DNA from: Parahaliea maris | GTDB taxonomy: Bacteria; Pseudomonadota; Gammaproteobacteria; Pseudomonadales; Halieaceae | Assembly: GCF_008064665.1 (NCBI RefSeq) | Contig: NZ_VRZA01000001.1 | Span: forward strand, 186,001-250,000 | Length of the DNA stretch: 64,000 bases | Reading direction: 5' to 3' | Shown here: positions 59,114 through 64,000 of the stretch, piece by piece | How positions within the stretch are numbered: position 1 is the stretch's first letter | How the letters are laid out: every line of letters starts with the position of its first letter | Translations under genes and position numbers: made by a program | Notes under the pieces: generated by a model | What the model was told of the DNA's origin: nothing | Seen by the model: only the letters and a program-made list of their open reading frames with translations | Database searches by the model: none

Positions 59114-60757
59114 TCAGCGACACAGGTCCCGAGCGGCCCTGCGCCCGGAAAAGATGCAGTCCGCAACCGATAGCCCGGTGACATAACTGTTGGAAGGGAT
59201 TCCAACCGCGTTGCGGCCCGCGGCATACAAACCGGGCACCGGCTCGCCGCTTTCCTTCAACACCCGACCAGAGGCCTCGTCGACCTGCAGCCCTCCCAGG
59301 GTGATCACCGGCGTAATACCACCCTTCCCTGCCGACAGGTCGATGGCGTAGAACGGGGGTTTGACTATCGCCTGGATATATTCCGGCGATTTTTGAAATT
59401 CGTCCCTTTCACCTTTCTCGGCGATGGCATTGTAAGACGCTACCGTTTCGCGCAGACCGCTTGGATCAATACCGGTGCGGCTGGCCAGTTCGTCCAGACT
59501 ATCCGCCTTGACGGCCTTGGAGATAGCGTCCCTGAACTGCAGCCGGGTGATGAGACGCGCGGTTTTTGCACTGATTTCACTGACACTCTGATCATACAGC
59601 GTGCTGTCCAGGATCAGGATGCCGTTAGCTTCATGATTGCGCATCATCTCGGTACCGATGGCGGCACCGTACAGGGTTTCGCTGACATAGCGGTTACCCT
59701 GACGATTGACCAGAATGGCCCTGGTCCAGCTCACCGGAGGGTTGATGAAGCGCCAGGCAGACGCGTTGCCCATATGCTTGAGGGCGCCGCCGACACTGGC
59801 CCCCAACGCAATACCCGATCCGTCGTCACCCGCGGTACCAAGACGCATACCCGGCTCGAACCTGGCGGCATACTTTTTCACCATCTCGCGATTGAAGATG
59901 AACCCGCCGGCGGCGAGGACCACGCCCTTCCTCGCTTTGATCCTGACGCCCTCACCGCGGCTGCCTTTCTCGATACCATCCGCCCAGGCACGGAATACAT
60001 CGGCGACACCCGGTGAGTACATATGCGTCGCTACAGCCAGTCTGGACCACAGGCGGTGGCGGAGTGCGGCGAACCTGGAGGACGCCAGCGCGCCACATTC
60101 GACACCCACCACTCGTCCGGTCTGGTCGACAACCAGCCGATTAACCCGATGCTGGCGATAAAAAGCGGGCTTGAGGCGCGCCACTGCCGCGGCGATCGGC
60201 TTATAGAACGCCGGGCCCATGGCAGACCACTTGGCAATACCATTCGGTATGTGACCCCGGGCGGCCGGATCGGCCTCTCTCGAATAGGTATAGTCGAGTT
60301 CGTTGCCAGAGGGGTAAAGAGAGTAACCGTGAACGGGATACGTCGTTTTCTGGTTGAACAGGCCGCCCGAGAATGCAACGCCGTGACCGGCGAGCCAGTC
60401 GATGTTTTCCGGGCTCTGGCGGCAAAATTCAAGGACGGTTTCGTCATTGACAACACCGTCGGTCTCCTGCCGCAGGTAGCGGTACATATTGTCGACGCTG
60501 TCCTCAACCCCGAGGCGCTTCTGCAGGCTGGTCCCGCCCCCCGCATAAATGACGGAGCCACTGATGGCCGTTGCCCCGCCCCCCTCAAAGCGGTCCACAA
60601 CCGCCACGCTTGCCCCCTGCTCGAGGGCCTCCAGCGCAGTCACGGCGCCCGCACCGCCATAACCGACGACAATGACATCGTACTCTCGATCAAACTGCAC
60701 GCTGCCATCGTCCGTTAACGGCGGACTGACGCGCGTACCCGGCAGAACTTCGCTCAT
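59114..60757 (-). CDS. FAD-dependent dehydrogenase, KstD/fumarate-reductase-like
   Basis: A 547-residue flavoprotein. VIVVGYGGAGAVTALEALEQ is the FAD motif (about 29-48), ATAISGSVIYAGGGT the substrate loop, VLAAGGFIFNREMVKKY and GNRYVSETLYGAAIG in the middle, and the C-terminal PGLYAAGRNAVGIPSNSYVT with GLSVADCIFSGRRAARDL. The last segment is typical of 3-ketosteroid delta1-dehydrogenase-type and related FAD-binding proteins. It likely introduces or removes a C=C bond next to a ketone. Whether the substrate is a steroid cannot be shown here. Divergent from the P450 gene. Confidence 0.86.
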   Translation of the reverse strand: MSEVLPGTRVSPPLTDDGSVQFDREYDVIVVGYGGAGAVTALEALEQGASVAVVDRFEGGGATAISGSVIYAGGGTSLQKRLGVEDSVDNMYRYLRQETDGVVNDETVLEFCRQSPENIDWLAGHGVAFSGGLFNQKTTYPVHGYSLYPSGNELDYTYSREADPAARGHIPNGIAKWSAMGPAFYKPIAAAVARLKPAFYRQHRVNRLVVDQTGRVVGVECGALASSRFAALRHRLWSRLAVATHMYSPGVADVFRAWADGIEKGSRGEGVRIKARKGVVLAAGGFIFNREMVKKYAARFEPGMRLGTAGDDGSGIALGASVGGALKHMGNASAWRFINPPVSWTRAILVNRQGNRYVSETLYGAAIGTEMMRNHEANGILILDSTLYDQSVSEISAKTARLITRLQFRDAISKAVKADSLDELASRTGIDPSGLRETVASYNAIAEKGERDEFQKSPEYIQAIVKPPFYAIDLSAGKGGITPVITLGGLQVDEASGRVLKESGEPVPGLYAAGRNAVGIPSNSYVTGLSVADCIFSGRRAARDLCR

Positions 60758-60999
60758 AAGGGGTCTTCACCTGTTATTGTTCACGCTCTGGCCAGCTTGC
60801 CATCAATAGCGAAACAGGCCTTCAAGGGTTGGATATATTACATTCTTTTCATTATGTTTTATACTACTGCAAGGCCGAGAATGCGCATAGTTGGATACCG
60901 TGAGCGGCCGACGGCCTGGCCGCTTCCACCGCACCGAGAATTCAAAGGGTAACGCGGTGCTTTTGCCGATACCGAGAGACCACAACCAGGAACACTGCC

Positions 61000-62244
61000 A
61001 TGTCACAATGTCCGTTCTCCAATCTGATGGACCCGAAATTTCTGTCTTCAGGCTATGACGCCGCTGCAGTTGCTGCTATTCGCGAGGCCGGACCCGCGGT
61101 CAGGATCGAGGACCCACTGACCGGCGTCCCCTACTGGGCGGTAACACGTCATGCCGCGATTGATTTCGTATCAAAGAATAACAACCTGTTTTCATCCCGC
61201 CTCCGTGCAGCGGTACCCATGGAATTCGACCAGGAGATGGTCGATAACATCCAGTCCCGAATGTTTCTTAACCTGGATCCCCCGGAGAACCTCGAGTATC
61301 GGAAACTAATCCGCGATCACTTCTCCCCTGCTGCCGTTGCCGGCTACGAACCTCGCGCACGGCAATACGCCAGTGAGATTGTTGACCGGGTGATCGATCG
61401 GGGTGAATGCGAGTTTGTCACCGATATCGCGGCAGAACTTCCCCTGTTGATGATCCTCGACTTTTTCGACATTCCGGCCGAAGACCGAAAGGACTTCTTC
61501 GAGTGGACCAACCTGATGATGTTTGCCGACGATCCTGACAGCCAGGTGAGCGAGGATGCCGGCATGCAAGCTGCGGCCAACATCATGATGTACGCCCACG
61601 AACTGGCGGCAAAATGGCGCGGCTCGAACGAAAGGAATGTCAGCAGCCAATTGCTGAATGGCGAGATCAATGGTGAACCTGTATCGGATGAAACCTTTGC
61701 CTGGATCGTGCTCATGATTCTTTCGGCCGGCAATGAGAGCACCCGAACCACGATTACCCACGGGATGCGCAATCTGATTGCCAACCCCGAGCAATACCGC
61801 TACCTGCAGGAGCATCCCGACAAACTGGACGACGCGATTCTGGAAATCGTGCGTTACAACCCGCCCTTCGTCTGCATGCGGAGGACAGCGACCCAGGACA
61901 TCACGGCTCCCGAACTCGGCAACGCACCCATCAAAAAGGGCGACAAGGTCATTATGTACTACCCCGGTGCGAATCGGGATGAAGCGATCTTCGCACAGGA
62001 CCCGGAAGCCTTCGATATTCACCGAAGCGATTACCAGGATATGGTGAGGGATATCCGTTCATTCGGGATTGGCCGCCACAACTGCTTCGGGATGAACCTC
62101 GCGAAAATGGAAATGCAGGTAATGCTTGGAGAAATCTTGCGCCGTATCGATAATCCCAGGCTGAGTGGCGACGTATTGTACATGCACTCGAATTTCATCC
62201 AGGGCATCAAGGCAATGCCGATCACTTTTGACAAACGCACCTGA
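61000..62244 (+). CDS. Cytochrome P450
   Basis: A 414-residue soluble P450. I-helix ILSAGNESTRTTITHGM (about 243-259, with Asn-Glu in place of the usual Gly-x-Asp/Glu-Thr), K-helix EIVRYNPPF (ExxR), MRRTATQDI, and the heme loop FGIGRHNCFGMNLAKME with Cys about residue 362. The form agrees with bacterial class I enzymes near the CYP125/CYP142 and terpene hydroxylases. It needs a ferredoxin and reductase; the fused rubredoxin system at 45.5 kb is not the usual partner. No redox partner lies next to it. Confidence 0.92.
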   Translation: MSQCPFSNLMDPKFLSSGYDAAAVAAIREAGPAVRIEDPLTGVPYWAVTRHAAIDFVSKNNNLFSSRLRAAVPMEFDQEMVDNIQSRMFLNLDPPENLEYRKLIRDHFSPAAVAGYEPRARQYASEIVDRVIDRGECEFVTDIAAELPLLMILDFFDIPAEDRKDFFEWTNLMMFADDPDSQVSEDAGMQAAANIMMYAHELAAKWRGSNERNVSSQLLNGEINGEPVSDETFAWIVLMILSAGNESTRTTITHGMRNLIANPEQYRYLQEHPDKLDDAILEIVRYNPPFVCMRRTATQDITAPELGNAPIKKGDKVIMYYPGANRDEAIFAQDPEAFDIHRSDYQDMVRDIRSFGIGRHNCFGMNLAKMEMQVMLGEILRRIDNPRLSGDVLYMHSNFIQGIKAMPITFDKRT

Positions 62245-62303
62245 CGCCCTTTCGCGAGCAAGGCCGAACAGCGCCTTGTTCGCATTAGGCCCCTATCGCC
62301 GAA

Positions 62304-63380
62304 CTAGCCCAGGAACTCCCCTGCCCCCAGATCCAGGCAGTGCTGAACATGGCGCCGGATCATCGCAGAGAACATCGCGTCCGCCCGTGGGTCCGGCGAG
62401 CTGAAACTGGCCCCCAGAATCATGATCATCAGGCCGTGCATGGAGTACTCACGATACTGGTCCCAGCAGTCGCTCTCCGGGAGTTCCAAACCATGATCCG
62501 CCAGCACCCCCCTGAAGTAGGCGACCATCTCCCGTTCCCACTGCCGGCGATCCCCGGTTTCCACACTTCCTCCCATAAAGTAGGCGAGATCGGCCAGCGG
62601 GCTGGATTCACTGGCCGTCTGCCAATCAACCGCTGTTGCCGTATCCACGCCAAACAGAATATTCTCGCTCCGGAAATCGCCATGGATCAGGGTTTTAGGG
62701 CCCGTATAACGCGTTGCAAAAATCGTGTGGCGCCCAATATAGTCTTCGCCAAACTCCCGCGCTTCTGCCGACAATGCAGCCTGAAACCGATCTACAAAGC
62801 CGGGCCAGCACTGTTCCATCAGCGCCTGCGCCATAGCTCCGCCATCTTCGCGTGCCGGGCTCATTACATAGTCCCGCCCCCCCAGGGTCTCGTCGCCGTA
62901 GAAGCTGGCAGCCAGTTTCGCCGCTTCCCGTGCAGCCAGCGTGGTATGTTCCCGGGAAGCGCCCTCCAGATTATTACCCGCTGAAGCGTCGCTTATATCC
63001 TCCATGAGAAGTAGAAAACCCTTACGATCATCGGAAAGTTCGCTGGCATAGATTCGGGGCGTTTTCATCGGTGTCGCGGGTGCGAGCTCCCGGTAGAACA
63101 TGACTTCCTTGTAGTATGCACCCTGAGCACCTGCCATCTCCCGCGCCCGCGCGTCCTCCGCCGGAAATTTACCGACAATGGTAGCTGGTGCCCCTTGTGC
63201 CGGGCCACTGTAGCTAAGCCGCAGGCGAGCATTGGCTCCCATTTTTCCGTGTCCTATCAAACTGTAATCGACATCACGAACGTTAACCCTATCGGCTATT
63301 GCTCCTGACTCCTGTAGATAGACGGTCAACCGCTCCGGACTTAACTCGGCAGGAGTGGATGGAAATTCAAACTGACTCAT
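62304..63380 (-). CDS. APH-family phosphotransferase (aminoglycoside phosphotransferase-like)
   Basis: A 358-residue kinase-like protein. KTLIHGDFRSENILFG is the catalytic loop (H-G-D-x5-N) and TAVDWQTASESSPLADLAYF the DxD-type metal motif. VGKFPAEDARAREMAGAQGA and EVMFYRELA are the N-lobe segments. Such proteins are abundant in steroid and fatty-acid degradation clusters and are thought to phosphorylate small molecules; they are not resistance genes by context. ATG at 63380 was chosen by homology to family N termini; no strong ribosome binding site is visible. Confidence 0.85.
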   Translation of the reverse strand: MSQFEFPSTPAELSPERLTVYLQESGAIADRVNVRDVDYSLIGHGKMGANARLRLSYSGPAQGAPATIVGKFPAEDARAREMAGAQGAYYKEVMFYRELAPATPMKTPRIYASELSDDRKGFLLLMEDISDASAGNNLEGASREHTTLAAREAAKLAASFYGDETLGGRDYVMSPAREDGGAMAQALMEQCWPGFVDRFQAALSAEAREFGEDYIGRHTIFATRYTGPKTLIHGDFRSENILFGVDTATAVDWQTASESSPLADLAYFMGGSVETGDRRQWEREMVAYFRGVLADHGLELPESDCWDQYREYSMHGLMIMILGASFSSPDPRADAMFSAMIRRHVQHCLDLGAGEFLG

Positions 63381-63546
63381 TGGAATACCCTGACTACACT
63401 GATTGAAGAGCCCGGCGGATGGCCCGGGTAACTTGCAGCATGCTTTATTACATTGCCAGATAAATGTTATTGTAGCGCAAAGTGTAACACCTTTTGCACG
63501 CCGATAAAGGCATTCCAGTCGCTGACACTGATCCAGGACAATAATT

Positions 63547-64000
63547 ATGAGCCACACCGAATTTCCCGAACTAAGCTGTTACCTGCTGCCGGGACACACC
63601 ACGACACCTGCAGACGCCATCACGGAGGCCGCCGCCGCTGAAGAACTTGGGTTGGGCCGGGTCTGGCTGTCTGAGCGCTTTGACGTCAAGGATGCCGGAG
63701 TCATCTGCAGCGCGGCGTTGGCGACAACCCGCCGGATTCACGTCGCAACCGCCGCGACCAACTTGCATACTCGACATCCGCTGGTACTCGCCACCATGTG
63801 CTCCAGCCTGCACTACCTCTCCGAAGGCCGTTTTGAGCTGGGACTGAGTCGAGGCGTGGCCCTGCGCAACCAGTTGATGGGTCTGGAAAACGTGAACAAT
63901 AAGAAATTTGTCGAAGGCATCGAGCTCCTGCGAACATTGTGGTCCGGAGAAAGTGTTCTGGACCACAAGGGTGAACTGGGCCATTTCCCCTACCTGAGCA
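63547..64000 (+). CDS. LLM-class flavin-dependent oxidoreductase, N-terminal part (runs off window)
   Basis: The frame is open from ATG at 63547 to the last base, so only the first 151 residues are visible. ELSCYLLPGHTTTPADAITE, AAAAEELGLGRVWLSERFDV, TTRRIHVATAATNLHTRHPL and LSEGRFELGLSRGVALRNQL are the N-terminal barrel strands of the F420/FMN luciferase-like family, in the form found in actinobacterial catabolic clusters. It is divergent from the APH-like gene, which begins 166 bases away. The second half lies outside the window. Confidence 0.85.
   Translation, partial: MSHTEFPELSCYLLPGHTTTPADAITEAAAAEELGLGRVWLSERFDVKDAGVICSAALATTRRIHVATAATNLHTRHPLVLATMCSSLHYLSEGRFELGLSRGVALRNQLMGLENVNNKKFVEGIELLRTLWSGESVLDHKGELGHFPYLS

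Noticed and set aside
62304-63380. APH-like kinase as an antibiotic resistance gene
   Set aside because: The kinase loop is only family-level; the gene sits in a catabolic cluster, and such proteins are common there without a resistance role.

Overview
The window is about 64 kb of GC-rich chromosomal DNA from a Gram-negative bacterium. I see no rRNA, tRNA, phage, integrase, transposase or CRISPR array. Lipobox signals, a Tat lipoprotein, a DctPQM TRAP carrier, an OmpA-type lipoprotein, c-di-GMP enzymes and an isomerase-type uronate pathway suggest a gammaproteobacterium, plausibly a marine one of the Halieaceae/Cellvibrionales type. This placement is inference from gene content; no taxonomic marker gene is present.

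Layout. 1-7.8 kb: tail of an anti-sigma-like protein, a repeat-bearing gap, an SDR/VOC/flavin-reductase group, a thioesterase, an M20 amidohydrolase, a lipoprotein and mgsA. 7.9-23.96 kb: a compact pectin/galacturonate locus. GH28 and a DUF4861-GH105 fusion act on oligogalacturonides, a TRAP transporter imports uronate, UxaC-UxaB-UxaA and KduI-KduD converge on 2-keto-3-deoxygluconate, and KdgK phosphorylates it. A LacI-family regulator is the last gene of the TRAP operon. The 14-bp palindrome TGCCACCGGTAGCA occurs identically four times, with a fifth variant copy, each time against a recognisable -35/-10 pair. One of these promoters, carrying two operators, drives no protein gene: it leads into about 175 nt with two stem-loops and an intrinsic terminator, a candidate regulated small RNA.

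23.97-32.0 kb: a periplasmic-TPR diguanylate cyclase opposite a CSS/EAL phosphodiesterase, an OmpA-like lipoprotein, an NTF2-like protein, and a DevBCA-type ABC exporter whose ATPase carries a C-terminal TerB-like domain.

32.2-64 kb: a long catabolic region without transporter genes. It holds ketosteroid-isomerase-like and SnoaL-like proteins, two TetR regulators, a Rieske oxygenase, an amidohydrolase, several SDRs, an acyl-CoA ligase, a rubredoxin-rubredoxin reductase fusion, a type-B esterase, two LLM oxidoreductases (one limonene-monooxygenase-like, one cut by the window end), GMC oxidoreductase plus aldehyde dehydrogenase, two complementary acyl-CoA dehydrogenase subunits, a KstD-like flavoprotein, a P450 and an APH-like kinase. 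The families together suggest breakdown of a steroid, terpenoid or similar alicyclic substrate; which one cannot be read from sequence. This half looks less GC-rich than the first.

Two convergent intergenic gaps (0.45-1.25 kb and 10.94-11.52 kb) hold copies of a nested palindromic repeat, one with arms over 20 bp and one inside a 170-bp tandem duplication.
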